64,000 nucleotides of DNA from Thiomonas sp. FB-Cd (lineage in GTDB: Bacteria; Pseudomonadota; Gammaproteobacteria; Burkholderiales; Burkholderiaceae_C). A program made the translations under genes and the position numbers. Location of the stretch: positions 992,001 to 1,056,000 of the forward strand of contig NZ_JPOE01000002.1 of the NCBI RefSeq assembly GCF_000733775.1, in the 5' to 3' direction. The notes under the pieces are model-generated. The model did no database searches, was not told where the DNA came from, and saw only the letters and a list, made by a program, of their open reading frames with translations. Position 1 is the stretch's first letter, and every line of letters begins with the position of its first letter. Shown here in pieces: positions 17,317 through 26,942 of the stretch.

Positions 17317-18159
17317 CTAGCAACGGAGAAGATCCAAGCGGCTGGCGATCCGCTCGGGCAATGCCTGGGCCGGGATGGAACCGAAGCGCATGCCAGGCCA
17401 GCTGGGTGCGCAAGCGGCCTCGTCGCACCAGAACACATCGTTCAAGCCACCTGCCAGACGTTCTTCACCCTGCACAGTCAAGGCGGCATCCGACCAGCCG
17501 CCAAGCAGCACTACGTCGACGCTAGAGGCCGCAAGAAGTTCGGCCGGCGCTTCGCCCTGGGGCGCGGCGTCGAGGCGCCACGCCACGCCCCAGCCGTAGT
17601 AATTGGCCGACTTCTGCAAGGGTGCACACGCCTCCAGCTCGCCGGCCGAAGGGCCCCCAGCCTCGTCGCAGTCAATCATCAGGGCCGTGAAGCGCCGATC
17701 GGCGTGCTGGCGCAGCAAGGCAACCAGCGCGCTTGCCACGTCGTCCAAGTCGTCAAAGTCGAAGGGCGGCTCCACACCCCACGCTCGGAGAAGCCTGCTG
17801 GGGGAAGGCAATGCCATCACCAGGGCCGCTTGAGCAGCCAGGCGGTGAAATGCTTCATCGAGCACATCGGTGTTGAATCGGTGGGACGCCGGGTCCGACG
17901 CCCAAGTGCCGAGCCTCTCGGCCAAGGGCAAGTCTGCGCCCGGTCCTGATTTCGCCAGCGCAGCCTGCGTCAGGTCGAGCGCGATCACGTCACTGCGCAC
18001 CAGCTTCTGTGCCTGAGCCATGGCATCGGCGTAGCGGTGAGCATTCACCAGCCAATCGGCCGGCGCACCCGCGAATACGCGAGCGGCATAGGCCTCGAAG
18101 TCGATCCACAAGGGCGGGCGCTGCAGCCGCTCGGCAATCTGGGCAAAGACGTTGTTCAT
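17317..18159 (-). CDS. Acetophenone carboxylase epsilon (Apc5)-like subunit
   Basis: This 280-residue protein has no motif I can name. Its place, last in a five-gene set after two hydantoinase-type subunits, and its size match Apc5, the roughly 34-kDa subunit that joins the acetophenone carboxylase core and is needed for activity. The sequence is Ala/Leu-rich, without a signal peptide or membrane helix. It contains conserved-looking aromatic stretches (SANYYGWGVAWRLD, LNDVFWCDE). ATG 18159 was chosen because it starts the non-repetitive part; the upstream frame is unlikely. Identity rests mainly on context. Confidence 0.65.
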   Translation of the reverse strand: MNNVFAQIAERLQRPPLWIDFEAYAARVFAGAPADWLVNAHRYADAMAQAQKLVRSDVIALDLTQAALAKSGPGADLPLAERLGTWASDPASHRFNTDVLDEAFHRLAAQAALVMALPSPSRLLRAWGVEPPFDFDDLDDVASALVALLRQHADRRFTALMIDCDEAGGPSAGELEACAPLQKSANYYGWGVAWRLDAAPQGEAPAELLAASSVDVVLLGGWSDAALTVQGEERLAGGLNDVFWCDEAACAPSWPGMRFGSIPAQALPERIASRLDLLRC

Positions 18160-18247
18160 GGCAGTTGGAATGGATGTTGCTGCTGGGCCCCTTCGTACCC
18201 CAGGCTGCATACCTGCGGTCGAAGAGCCCTGCGAGCGGCTGCGACCG

Positions 18248-20482
18248 TCAGACCTTCTCCTGCTGTGCCAGTTTGGCTTCAAGCTGGGCGATTCGCACAT
18301 CCTTCGGATCGGGCATCATCACTCCCGCCATAGCGTCGGCTGGACAGGTATCCGTCGGTGTGCCGCGGTAGATCAGCTTTGGGTCATTCCATGAACCATA
18401 GAACGGCAGGTGCGCCGGCGGGTGCTTGGTCTCCCAGCCCTTGACGAACTCGGCGTAGGGCTTGCCTAGCTTCTTACGCTTGCCACGCTCGGCTTCGCGC
18501 GCCGCGGCAGTGGCCTCCAGATTGGCTGCCTTGCGCGCCTCGTCGATCCGCACGTGATAGATCTGTTCCACGGTGCGTTTGCTGATCAAGCCATCGCGGT
18601 AGTCGTCGACCACCATGGACGGGTCGCGCTCAAGCACATCGCCGTAACCGCCGCCGGTGCCCTGCGTCAGCATGTACAGTTCGCCGGAGGTGACCCACTC
18701 CAACTGCATGCCCATGTGGTGCGTGGAGTAGCTGGCGTCCTTGAAGGGGCGTTCGTTCATGATTTCCTCGACCGAGAAGCGCAGCAACTCGCGGCGGTCC
18801 TTCATCTCGTCGAAGACGTTGACGTCCTTGACCTTGCACAGCGGGTAGGTGCCAGCACCATAGCCGCCGAAGATGCCGTGCGTGCTGGGGAACTTGGAGC
18901 CAATTGAACAGCACATGAAACCCCACAGGGCAGAGTCCTTGACGGTGGCGATCTGCTGGTAGCCATGGCCACCGCGGAACTTGCCGAAGCCCTGGTTATC
19001 GCGCATCACCCGGTTGGGCACGATCTTCATGATCGGCGTTTCTTCTTCGATCAGTTCCTGTTCGCCGATGTCCGCCATGGGCGCGAAGATCGGAGCGATG
19101 GAATGCTCGCCGTCGCGCGTGGCCCGTGCCCCACCCCCCATGCCGTTGAGGTCCGCACAAAGGTTGCCCACCAGTTCCTGGTGCTGAGTCAGGCCGCCAT
19201 AGATGAAGGTGACGATCATGTTGTACCAGCCCGAGACCACGTCAGTGGCCTTGAACTTTGATGAGTACAGCAGCTTGGGCACGGCGAGCTGCGCCGCCGT
19301 GAAGCTGGGGAAGAAGGTCATCATGCTCTGCGCGTTCGGTGCATTGGCCGAACAGTTGAGCGCCGAGTTGGCGTCGGTGATCACCGTCATGGGCTCGAAC
19401 ACCGCCTGGTTGCGCGGCAGATCGGGCCACACGAAAGTGAGGAATTCCTGTGCCAGCATTCCCTTGCAGGAGGCCAGGACGGTATTGTTCGCGCGGTTGA
19501 CGAACTCCGGCGCTGAGCCGCGGAAGTCCAGGATCAGTTCATCGTCGCGCTTGGTCATGGCCAGGCGCAGGCGAAGCAGCACGTTTTCGCGCAGCGTGCC
19601 GTCGGGGAACACGTTCTGCCGGATGGTGCCATCTGGCCAGTCGCGCAGCCGGCGGCGCACTTCCTCGGCAGTGCTGGTCAGGGTTCGCCGCAAGGTGGCC
19701 AGCACGGCTTCGAGCCCGTACTCGCCAATCGCCTCCTTGATGCGCGACTCCATGCGCATAGCCGCGTAGAGCTTGGACTTCATGCCCTCGAGCTGCAGTT
19801 TTGGCTCGCGCACCGAATTCTGCAGGAAGGTCATCAAGTCCTTGCGGAAGGTGTAATTCTCGCCGACCTTGAACGGAGGCATCTTGAGCCCTTCATCGAA
19901 CGGCGACTCGGCCTTGGAGGGCATGCCACCTGGTTCGGTGGCGCCGTTCTCGCCCTCATGCACCATCGCGCCGGTGAAGCAGATCAGCTCGCCTTCGTGA
20001 AAGACGGGGATGATGACGCTCTGGTCGGTGTTGTGGATGTTCCCGTAGCGCGCATCGTTGTGCATGAAGATGTCGCCCGGGCGCACGCCGACGGTAGGCT
20101 CCTTCATCCAGTACTTGATGATGAATTTCACCGGGTGCTGGGTCAGCACGGAGAACAGCAGTACACCGCCGGCGCTGGACAGCGCCAGGTCGCCCGAGGC
20201 CGTCCACACTCCGGAGATCAGGTCACCCCATTTGGCGCCCGGCGCGGCGCCCATCTGCTCGACCATGTCAAATGATTCGTTGCAGGCAGTCTGCAGTTTG
20301 TGCCGAACCAGGTTCATCTGGTCGGCGTCGTTAAACACGGCCAGTGCACGCGTCTCGGCGGCCGACTCGGGGGCCAGCTTATGGTTGTCCATGATCTCGG
20401 GATCGGGCCCGAGGAAGAGCACGTTCTCGTCCAGGAACTTCTGCAGGATGGACTTTTCTTGATCGTTCAGGTTTTCAGCCAT
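18248..20482 (-). CDS. Apc-type ketone carboxylase, hydantoinase B-like subunit
   Basis: This 744-residue hydantoinase B/oxoprolinase-family protein is a likely catalytic carboxylating subunit. Family features: LSSAGGVLLFSVLTQHP, PGDIFMHNDARYGNIHNTDQ, a glycine-rich LNGMGGGARATRDGEHS near the middle, and GFGKFRGGHGYQQIATV. ATG 20482 follows GAGGAG and lies ten bases after the preceding subunit's stop. Its closest relative in the window is acxB, but the two differ throughout. Order and length fit a large subunit of acetophenone carboxylase. The ketone substrate cannot be told from sequence. Confidence 0.85.
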   Translation of the reverse strand: MAENLNDQEKSILQKFLDENVLFLGPDPEIMDNHKLAPESAAETRALAVFNDADQMNLVRHKLQTACNESFDMVEQMGAAPGAKWGDLISGVWTASGDLALSSAGGVLLFSVLTQHPVKFIIKYWMKEPTVGVRPGDIFMHNDARYGNIHNTDQSVIIPVFHEGELICFTGAMVHEGENGATEPGGMPSKAESPFDEGLKMPPFKVGENYTFRKDLMTFLQNSVREPKLQLEGMKSKLYAAMRMESRIKEAIGEYGLEAVLATLRRTLTSTAEEVRRRLRDWPDGTIRQNVFPDGTLRENVLLRLRLAMTKRDDELILDFRGSAPEFVNRANNTVLASCKGMLAQEFLTFVWPDLPRNQAVFEPMTVITDANSALNCSANAPNAQSMMTFFPSFTAAQLAVPKLLYSSKFKATDVVSGWYNMIVTFIYGGLTQHQELVGNLCADLNGMGGGARATRDGEHSIAPIFAPMADIGEQELIEEETPIMKIVPNRVMRDNQGFGKFRGGHGYQQIATVKDSALWGFMCCSIGSKFPSTHGIFGGYGAGTYPLCKVKDVNVFDEMKDRRELLRFSVEEIMNERPFKDASYSTHHMGMQLEWVTSGELYMLTQGTGGGYGDVLERDPSMVVDDYRDGLISKRTVEQIYHVRIDEARKAANLEATAAAREAERGKRKKLGKPYAEFVKGWETKHPPAHLPFYGSWNDPKLIYRGTPTDTCPADAMAGVMMPDPKDVRIAQLEAKLAQQEKV

Positions 20483-20492
20483 GTGTTTCTCC

Positions 20493-22667
20493 TCAGGCGG
20501 CCAGGGCCGCGGTGGATGGGGTGCGCGCCTTGCTGACCTCGGGCTCATGTCGTTCCAGCCACGCGGCGCCCGAAGTGCCCATCGTTAGCCTCCAGCCTGG
20601 CTCGACGAGGAAACTGGTGCGCGGCGATTCAATCAAGGCAGGCCCCTCCACGACGGCACCCTCTTCGAACGCATGGGCGTCGTACACACGAGTCATCACA
20701 CCTGCAGATTGCTGCACAAAGTGGCAGATGCGCTCACTGCGCGGTTTGGGCGGCTTGCCGCCGCGCCTGCTGCTGGGCTTCAAATCGAGGCGGTCGTGCT
20801 CCACGTAAGAGATCACACGAATGACGTTGATGCGCACGCCGGCTTCCGGCGCCTGGCTGCCCTCGCCAAAGCGTTGTGCGTAACTGCGGCTGAAGATGTC
20901 CAGCAGTTTGATCACCTGCGTGGAGTTTTCCAGGCGGTGGAAGGGGCTGACCACGGCGGTCTGCGCCAACTGGTTGCCATAGCGCAGATCCAGTTCGACG
21001 CGCACCTTGATTTTGTCCGGCGTTGCGCCCTGGCGCATCAGGTCTTCGCGTCCGCGTGCCTCCAGTTCGGTCACGGTGTCATTGAACGAAGCGAAGTCGC
21101 CCAGAATCTTGCGCGCGTTGGCGTCGAAGAGCATTTGGTAGACCGAGCTTTCGTGGATGTGCAACTGATCCATGTTGCCGGCGCCGAGTGCCGAGAACAC
21201 GCAACTGAACGGCGGAATCAGCACGCGGTCGATGCCGATCTCGCTGGAAAAGCCGCAAGCGTGCATCGGGCCGCCACCGCCGTAGGCCAGCAGCACGAAA
21301 TTCTTCGGGTTGTAGCCCTTGACGGCCACTTCCTTGAAGATCGCTGCGGCCATGTTGGCGTCGACCTTGCGCTTGATGGCCTTGGCCGCGTCGATCAGGC
21401 TGAGGCCCGACGGTTTGCAGATGTACTCCTCGATGGCGCGCTCGGCCCGCCTGCGGCTGAGTTCGATTGAGCCGCCCGCATAGTTCTTTTCGTCCAGATA
21501 GCCGAGCACCAGGTTGGCGTCGGTGGTGGTCGGCAACTTGCCGCCACGGCCATAGCACGCCGGGCCGGGGTCGGAGCCGGCACTCTGCGGGCCGACCTCG
21601 ATCGCGTTCCACATGCGGTCGTAGCGCGCGATCGAGCCCCCGCCGGCACCTAGCGTGTGGAGGTAGGTCATTGGCGTACTGACCAGCCAGCGGTCGATGA
21701 CCGGGTTGAAGTCGTAGAACTTCACGCCGTCCGCGGTGACAAGACCGATGTCAAAGCTGGTGCCTCCCATGTCAGTGGCGATCAGGTTGGGTTGATCGAA
21801 TTTCTTCGAAAGGTAGTTGGTGGCCTCCAAGCCCGCCACGGGCCCGGAGTGGATGGTTTGCAGTGAGGAAGTCGAGTTCATCTGCGCCATGCCCGAAGTG
21901 TTGTGCACGAGCAGCATCGGCTTTTTGTAGCCGGCTCGACGAAGTGCGATCTCCAGCGTCGCCATGCCGTGGTACATCTGCTCGTGCAGGAAGGCGTCGA
22001 TGATCGACGACATGGTCCGCGTGTACTCGCCTTTGCGTCCCGCAACGCGGTGCGAGAGCACAATAGGCATAGCGCCCAATTGGTGCGTCGGGTATTCGGA
22101 GAGGATGATCTTCTCGACCGCCTTCTCGTTGGCCGGATTGACGACCGCATTGGCGAGGCAGACCACGAACGACTGCGCCCCTTCGTCGACTAGCTTGCGA
22201 ACCTGCTGGCGTACGTTGTCTTCGTCGATGGTTAGCAACACGTCGCCCTTGTAGTCCACGCGTTCGTCGATGCCGACGATGCGCGAGACCGGCACCAGCA
22301 TGGGGGGCCGTGCGGCGCCAGGTAGATCCGCCTGCTTCGCTTCGGACAAGCCATCGCCATAGCCGCGCGCGCGCATCAGCACCGCAGTCGACTCGAACCC
22401 TGTGGTGGTGAGCAGCGCCACCTTAAGGCCCTTGCGCTCGATCAGCGCATTGGTGCCCAGGGTCGTGGCATATCGCACCGCGTCCACGTTGGCTAGCACC
22501 TCGCCGACGTCCTTGCCGATTTCGCGGCAGGCGCCCTCCAGCGCCTCCATGAAGCCCGTGGCCAGATTGTTGTGGGTCGTCAAGGCCTTGGATTCGACGT
22601 AGCGGTCGTCGTAGGCCAGAAAGCAGTCTGTGAAAGTGCCCCCGATATCAACACTGACGCGCTTCAT
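20493..22667 (-). CDS. Apc-type ketone carboxylase, hydantoinase A-like subunit
   Basis: This 724-residue hydantoinase A-family protein starts with the ATPase loop SVDIGGTFTDC, has the ATTLGTNALIERKG segment near residue 70, a second phosphate loop ATDMGGTSFDIGL near 300 and LLAYGGGGPMHACGF near 455. It should bind ATP and activate the ketone or bicarbonate by phosphorylation. It begins one base after the preceding small-subunit stop, so translation is coupled. It is a paralogue of acxA and of the 643-residue subunit at 23024-24955. Three HyuA-like genes in one window mark two separate ketone carboxylases. Confidence 0.86.
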   Translation of the reverse strand: MKRVSVDIGGTFTDCFLAYDDRYVESKALTTHNNLATGFMEALEGACREIGKDVGEVLANVDAVRYATTLGTNALIERKGLKVALLTTTGFESTAVLMRARGYGDGLSEAKQADLPGAARPPMLVPVSRIVGIDERVDYKGDVLLTIDEDNVRQQVRKLVDEGAQSFVVCLANAVVNPANEKAVEKIILSEYPTHQLGAMPIVLSHRVAGRKGEYTRTMSSIIDAFLHEQMYHGMATLEIALRRAGYKKPMLLVHNTSGMAQMNSTSSLQTIHSGPVAGLEATNYLSKKFDQPNLIATDMGGTSFDIGLVTADGVKFYDFNPVIDRWLVSTPMTYLHTLGAGGGSIARYDRMWNAIEVGPQSAGSDPGPACYGRGGKLPTTTDANLVLGYLDEKNYAGGSIELSRRRAERAIEEYICKPSGLSLIDAAKAIKRKVDANMAAAIFKEVAVKGYNPKNFVLLAYGGGGPMHACGFSSEIGIDRVLIPPFSCVFSALGAGNMDQLHIHESSVYQMLFDANARKILGDFASFNDTVTELEARGREDLMRQGATPDKIKVRVELDLRYGNQLAQTAVVSPFHRLENSTQVIKLLDIFSRSYAQRFGEGSQAPEAGVRINVIRVISYVEHDRLDLKPSSRRGGKPPKPRSERICHFVQQSAGVMTRVYDAHAFEEGAVVEGPALIESPRTSFLVEPGWRLTMGTSGAAWLERHEPEVSKARTPSTAALAA

Positions 22668-22668
22668 A

Positions 22669-23022
22669 TTACTGGCCCTCCTTGGCGAGATGGCGTTGCT
22701 TCAATTTGTCGATGTCGAGCTCAATGTCGTGGGTCAGCGGGTGACCCGGAGGCAAGTACTCGTTCTCGATCTGCGTGCCGCACGATGGGCAATAGAACTC
22801 GACGATGCGGCACCACGTGGGGTCGGGCGCATAGGTGAACTCGTACTTCGTCTCGTCGAGGATAGGGGCGTGGATTTCGCGCGGATCGCGGTCGTAGACC
22901 AGCAGGCCGGTCTTGTAGTTCTCCCGCGCCGAGGCGATGTCGTGCCCGCATGAGCGGCAGTGCCAACGCTCTGAGTTAAGCTCGATTTCCAGGTATTCGG
23001 TAATGGCAACTCGCGTGCTCAT
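22669..23022 (-). CDS. Apc-type small zinc-ribbon subunit (acetone carboxylase gamma-like)
   Basis: This 117-residue protein has two CxxC pairs, HCRSCGHD and FYCPSCGTQ, in the layout of acetone carboxylase gamma. It corresponds to Apc2, the 15-kDa subunit of acetophenone carboxylase. It is shorter than AcxC because it lacks the N-terminal helical part. The gene is packed between two HyuA-like genes with one-base gaps on both sides, which is strong evidence for a single operon and complex. Confidence 0.85.
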   Translation of the reverse strand: MSTRVAITEYLEIELNSERWHCRSCGHDIASARENYKTGLLVYDRDPREIHAPILDETKYEFTYAPDPTWCRIVEFYCPSCGTQIENEYLPPGHPLTHDIELDIDKLKQRHLAKEGQ

Positions 23023-23023
23023 G

Positions 23024-24955
23024 TCAAGCCTCCTCGATGATCAGGTCGTGGTTGTCGGAAACGCGCATCGACCAGCCGCGGTCCAATAGACAGGTTAGGT
23101 AGCTGCTGCGCAGCAATGCGGGCCCATCGGCGTAGTGGCCGGGCTCGAGCGCCGCTACATCGACGACGGGAGTGGCATCGCCCGCGCCGCTGCCGTAAAG
23201 CACCTGGGTCGAGCCGGCGATCGGCGCCGTGGCGGAGCGCGCGGCGCGGTCGCTCGAGAGCTGGAACGCCGGCAGTTCATGCGATGCGGTCAGAACGAGC
23301 CGCATGTCGTTGCTGGCCTTCAGCGCCTTGAGCGCCGCATCGTCCAGCGGCAACTGCGTCACTCCGGCGGCGGAGTCCTCCCAGAGCGCGAAGTCATAGC
23401 GGCACTTTGCGGCGTCGACCCCCTCCCCCGACATGTCGCGCCGGGCGCGTTGGAGCATGCTCTTGCAAGCCTCGGCGATATCAGCCGCCGACAGTCCGTC
23501 CAGCGACGTCTGGTATTGGTGCGCCAGCGACGAGAAGCCGATGCCATAGGCGCTGAACACTGCCGCCATCTGTGGCACGATGATTTGTCGTATCCCGGCA
23601 TCGCGTGCAATGCCTGAGGCGATCATCGGTCCGCCGCCGCCGAAGGCCAGTAGCGTGGCGTTCGACGCGCTTCGGCCCGCCGCTGCCAGTGCCTGTACCA
23701 GCACCGCCGCCACCTCGGCTTCGAAGGCACGTATTGCGCGTTCGGTGGCGTCGGCGAGCGACAGTTTGAGCGGGTCAGCAATGTTCTTCTGGATCGCGGC
23801 AGCCGCGCGGCCACGGTCGAGTCTGAGCTCGCCGCCGAGGTAGTTCTCGCCGTCGAGCACGCCGGCAAGCAGCAGGGCATCGGTCAACGTTGCACTCGTG
23901 CCGCCGCGGCCAAAGCAAGCGGGTCCGGGCACAGAGCCCACGCTCTGCGGGCCGATCTCCAGGCGACCGCCTTCGACGCGCATGATGGAACTGCCGCCCA
24001 ACCCGAAGCTCTGCAACTCGGGCATGGCAAACGAGGTTTGTCCAGCCTCGACACGGCCGTAGGCGTTTAGGCGGACTTTTCCGTCAGCCACGACGGCCAC
24101 GTCGGTCGTCGTGCCGCCGATGTCCATCGCCAGCAGCGTGGGCACACCATACAGCCTGGCATAGGCCAACGCACCCTCGAGCCCGCCTCGCGGCCCGGAG
24201 CCCCAGGTCTTGATCGCGGTGGTCTTGGCCACCCGGGCCGAGTTGCCATCGTTGCGGTAGATGAGTAGCGGGCTGGCCAGATGGTGCTGCTTGCACACGT
24301 TCTCGGCTCCGTAGAGAAAGTGCTCCATGCCGGGATGCAGATAGGAATTGAGCAGTGCCGAGAAGACACGGCGCGCGTGGTCGCTGTCGCTCACCAACTC
24401 GTGCGAGAGAAGGAAAGGCACGGCGCCCAGCAGGTGGCGCGGATAGCGGTCGAGCAATCCGTCCTTGACCTGCGCCTCGGCCTCGGGGCTGCGCAAGGCC
24501 ACCACCAGACGCTGCGCTCCCTTGGCCAGCAGATCGTTCACGACGCTCGTGAGCTCGGCCGCATCAATGCGGTTGCCGTCGTGAACGGTGATGCCCGCTG
24601 GCGGGATGGGCATCATCGAATTCCACAGGCTGTCGCCCTGCAGTGTCTTCGCCAGCCCGTAGACCTGGCCCTCCTCTCCCTTTTCCACCAGCAGCGCCAC
24701 CGGCGTACCCTTGCGTTCCACGACAGCGTTTGTGCCGGAGGTGGTCGAATAGCGGATGTAGTCGATGTCGCCCACCAAGCGCGACAGGTCTTCGCCACCG
24801 TACAGGTCGCGCGAAACGCGGGCGAGCGCCGCAACGAAGCACTGTGTCAAGTCGTGCGGCGTGGTGGGTGACTTGGCGTGCAACACCTCGGTGTCAGAAT
24901 GGACGCAGACGTCGGTGAACGTGCCTCCGTTGTCGATGTTCACTAGCAAACCCAT
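23024..24955 (-). CDS. Apc-type ketone carboxylase, first hydantoinase A-like subunit
   Basis: This 643-residue protein is the first gene of the five-gene set and fits Apc1 (about 70 kDa). The N terminus carries NIDNGGTFTDVCV, then YSTTSGTNAVVERKG near residue 75, AMDIGGTTTDVAVV near 275 and LLAFGGGGPMIASG near 440, all HyuA-family features. It is about 80 residues shorter than the other HyuA-like subunit, mainly at the C terminus. Ribosome site AAGGAGAC precedes ATG 24955. A 150-base spacer upstream may hold the operon promoter. Confidence 0.86.
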   Translation of the reverse strand: MGLLVNIDNGGTFTDVCVHSDTEVLHAKSPTTPHDLTQCFVAALARVSRDLYGGEDLSRLVGDIDYIRYSTTSGTNAVVERKGTPVALLVEKGEEGQVYGLAKTLQGDSLWNSMMPIPPAGITVHDGNRIDAAELTSVVNDLLAKGAQRLVVALRSPEAEAQVKDGLLDRYPRHLLGAVPFLLSHELVSDSDHARRVFSALLNSYLHPGMEHFLYGAENVCKQHHLASPLLIYRNDGNSARVAKTTAIKTWGSGPRGGLEGALAYARLYGVPTLLAMDIGGTTTDVAVVADGKVRLNAYGRVEAGQTSFAMPELQSFGLGGSSIMRVEGGRLEIGPQSVGSVPGPACFGRGGTSATLTDALLLAGVLDGENYLGGELRLDRGRAAAAIQKNIADPLKLSLADATERAIRAFEAEVAAVLVQALAAAGRSASNATLLAFGGGGPMIASGIARDAGIRQIIVPQMAAVFSAYGIGFSSLAHQYQTSLDGLSAADIAEACKSMLQRARRDMSGEGVDAAKCRYDFALWEDSAAGVTQLPLDDAALKALKASNDMRLVLTASHELPAFQLSSDRAARSATAPIAGSTQVLYGSGAGDATPVVDVAALEPGHYADGPALLRSSYLTCLLDRGWSMRVSDNHDLIIEEA

Positions 24956-24972
24956 TACTTGTCTCCTTCAAT

Positions 24973-24988
24973 GTCCTGATATGGACAG
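24973..24988. promoter_or_regulatory. Palindrome in the leader of the Apc-type operon
   Basis: TGTCC-TGATAT-GGACA is a perfect 5-bp inverted repeat 18 bases before the first subunit's start. The same spacer has two AACCCGC repeats (25081-25087 and 25095-25101) with a 14-base period. Either could bind one of the two LuxR-type regulators encoded nearby. This is sequence pattern only. Confidence 0.35.
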
Positions 24989-25106
24989 AGGCAAGCGTAG
25001 GAAGCCGCAGCCAGTAAATCACCTCCCAAACGGGTAGCGTGCGGTGCAATAAACAGGTAGGCGCGGTGGGTAGTGGTGAAAACCCGCACTCGTTAACCCG
25101 CGTTCC

Positions 25107-25712
25107 TTAGCCAGGCAGGCCGGCGACGCGGCTAATCAGCGTTGCGGCGTTGTGAGCGCCATAGCGTTGGCGCAACTTGGCGCGCAGCTTCTCCACGGTG
25201 CGGGGGCTCAGACCCAGCTCGCGCGCGCATTCCTTGGCCGTCAGGCCCCGCTTCATGTCCGCGAGCACGTCGCGCTCCCGCGGGCTGAGCTTGGCCACGT
25301 CCGCGCCGGAGGGCAAGGCCTCGAACACCCAGCTCGCCAAGCGGAAGGGATCGGCGAAGTCCTGCGACTGACCGTGAACCCGGAACCAGCGCAGGCTGCC
25401 GTCACGCAGCCGCATCAGCCTTTCGTCATCGTATGTGCCGCGCTCGACGAGGACATGCATGCCGCGTTCGCCTATGCGTTCGTAGTCGGATGGGCTCGGG
25501 TAGAGCATGAGCAGGTTGCGACCCACCAATTCGCCGAAGTCGTAACCGAACATCGCAGCAAATGTGGTGTTGCACCACTGCACCTTGCGCTCGGCCGACA
25601 GTAGCAAGCCCAGCGGGCACAGGGAGGCGGCCACGTCGCTCAGCGGCGAGTCGGGTTCGACCGGATCGCGGGAAAACCCCGGTGTAGTTTTGCGACTGTC
25701 GGCGGCTTTCAT
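25107..25712 (-). CDS. PAS-LuxR transcriptional regulator
   Basis: This 201-residue regulator has an N-terminal PAS domain (about 20-135; VQWCNTTFAAMFGYDFGELVG and DGSLRWFRVHG are typical) and a C-terminal LuxR helix-turn-helix (LSPRERDVLADMKRGLTAKE and LGLSPRTVEKLRAKL). It lacks a receiver domain. ATG 25712 is the first ATG; a TTG at 25733 is also possible. It lies just upstream of the Apc-type operon on the same strand and 47 bases from the divergent thiolase gene, so it probably controls both. The PAS ligand is unknown. Confidence 0.85.
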   Translation of the reverse strand: MKAADSRKTTPGFSRDPVEPDSPLSDVAASLCPLGLLLSAERKVQWCNTTFAAMFGYDFGELVGRNLLMLYPSPSDYERIGERGMHVLVERGTYDDERLMRLRDGSLRWFRVHGQSQDFADPFRLASWVFEALPSGADVAKLSPRERDVLADMKRGLTAKECARELGLSPRTVEKLRAKLRQRYGAHNAATLISRVAGLPG

Positions 25713-25759
25713 TTCCGAATACTCTAGTTCCAATCCTCAACACATTGCAAGGACACATC

Positions 25760-26926
25760 ATGATCGACCTGATCGGATTCGCTCACACGCCGTTTACCCG
25801 GGCACCCACAGCGCAGGTCGAAACCTTGCTGGCGCAGGTCGCGAGGGACGCGCTCGCCGACGCGGGGCTCGAGGCCAATGACATCGATGCTGTCGTCATC
25901 GGCCACTTCGGCCATGGGTTGTCTGCGCAAGGTTTCGTCGCCGGACTTAGTTCAGGGCTCGCACCGGGGCTGCGCGGGAAGCCCTCAATGCGCGTGGAAA
26001 GTGCTTGCGCTTCAGGCAGTGCCGCAGTGCACCTGGCAGCCTTGCGCATTCGCGCCGGTGAAGCGCAACGAGTGCTGGTGCTTGGCGTGGAGGTCATGTC
26101 GGCGCTGCCCACTCGTGACGTCGGTCAGGCGCTGCTGAAGGCGTCCTACGTCAAGGATGAGAGCCAGCTTGACGGCGGCTTCGCTGGCATGTTCGCGCAG
26201 ATCGCTGAGAGGTACGCGCAGCGCTTCGGTGATCCGCACGACGCTATGGCCCGCATCGCCGTCAAGGCGCATGCCAACGGAGCGCACAACCCATACGCGC
26301 AATATCGCCAGCCACTGGATCTGGCGCTTTGCAGTACGGCTTCCGACAAGAATCCGCGCGTGGCCGGCATGCTGTTGCGCAGCGACTGCTCGCCGATCTC
26401 GGATGGGGCAGCGGCCATCGTGATGTGCGCTGCATCGGCCGCGCCCGCCAGTGCGCCGCGCGTTCGCTTGCGTGCGATGACGCAGGTCAACGACGTCATG
26501 CCCGTGGCCCAGCGCGACATGAGCGAGTTGCGCGGAGCGCGCCAGGCTTGGCAGCAAATGCTCGCAGCGGGGAAGGTCACGCTGGACGACCTCGCCTGTG
26601 CGGAAGTGCACGACTGTTTCACCATTGCTGAGCTGATGCTCTATGAATCCATCGGACTCACCCCACCTGGGCAAGGACATACGGCGTTGGACAATGGGTG
26701 GGTTCAGGCTGGTGGTCGGCTGCCGGTGAATCTGTCGGGCGGGCTCAAGTCCAAGGGACACCCGGTGGGCGCAACGGGCGTGTCAATGCATGTGCTAGCT
26801 GCTTGGTTGCTTCTCGGGCGATTCCGGCCCGGCGCGCTAACAGGTCGCGCACAGCTGGCTGGCGTGCTGAACATGGGGGGTACTGCAGTGACCAACTTCG
26901 CCTCGCTTCTCGAGCGCGTGCATTGA
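25760..26926 (+). CDS. Thiolase (SCP2/acetyl-CoA acyltransferase type)
   Basis: This 388-residue thiolase has the nucleophilic Cys at residue 83 (VESACASGSAA), the HDCFTIAE histidine motif and the C-terminal GGLKSKGHPVGATG motif. It should cleave a 3-oxoacyl-CoA with CoA to acetyl-CoA and a shortened acyl-CoA. In the known acetophenone pathway benzoylacetyl-CoA is split this way. ATG 25760 follows AAGGA by six bases. The stop is 16 bases before the ligase start, indicating an operon. The acyl substrate is not readable from sequence. Confidence 0.88.
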   Translation: MIDLIGFAHTPFTRAPTAQVETLLAQVARDALADAGLEANDIDAVVIGHFGHGLSAQGFVAGLSSGLAPGLRGKPSMRVESACASGSAAVHLAALRIRAGEAQRVLVLGVEVMSALPTRDVGQALLKASYVKDESQLDGGFAGMFAQIAERYAQRFGDPHDAMARIAVKAHANGAHNPYAQYRQPLDLALCSTASDKNPRVAGMLLRSDCSPISDGAAAIVMCAASAAPASAPRVRLRAMTQVNDVMPVAQRDMSELRGARQAWQQMLAAGKVTLDDLACAEVHDCFTIAELMLYESIGLTPPGQGHTALDNGWVQAGGRLPVNLSGGLKSKGHPVGATGVSMHVLAAWLLLGRFRPGALTGRAQLAGVLNMGGTAVTNFASLLERVH

Positions 26927-26942
26927 CAGAAGGGGACACATA

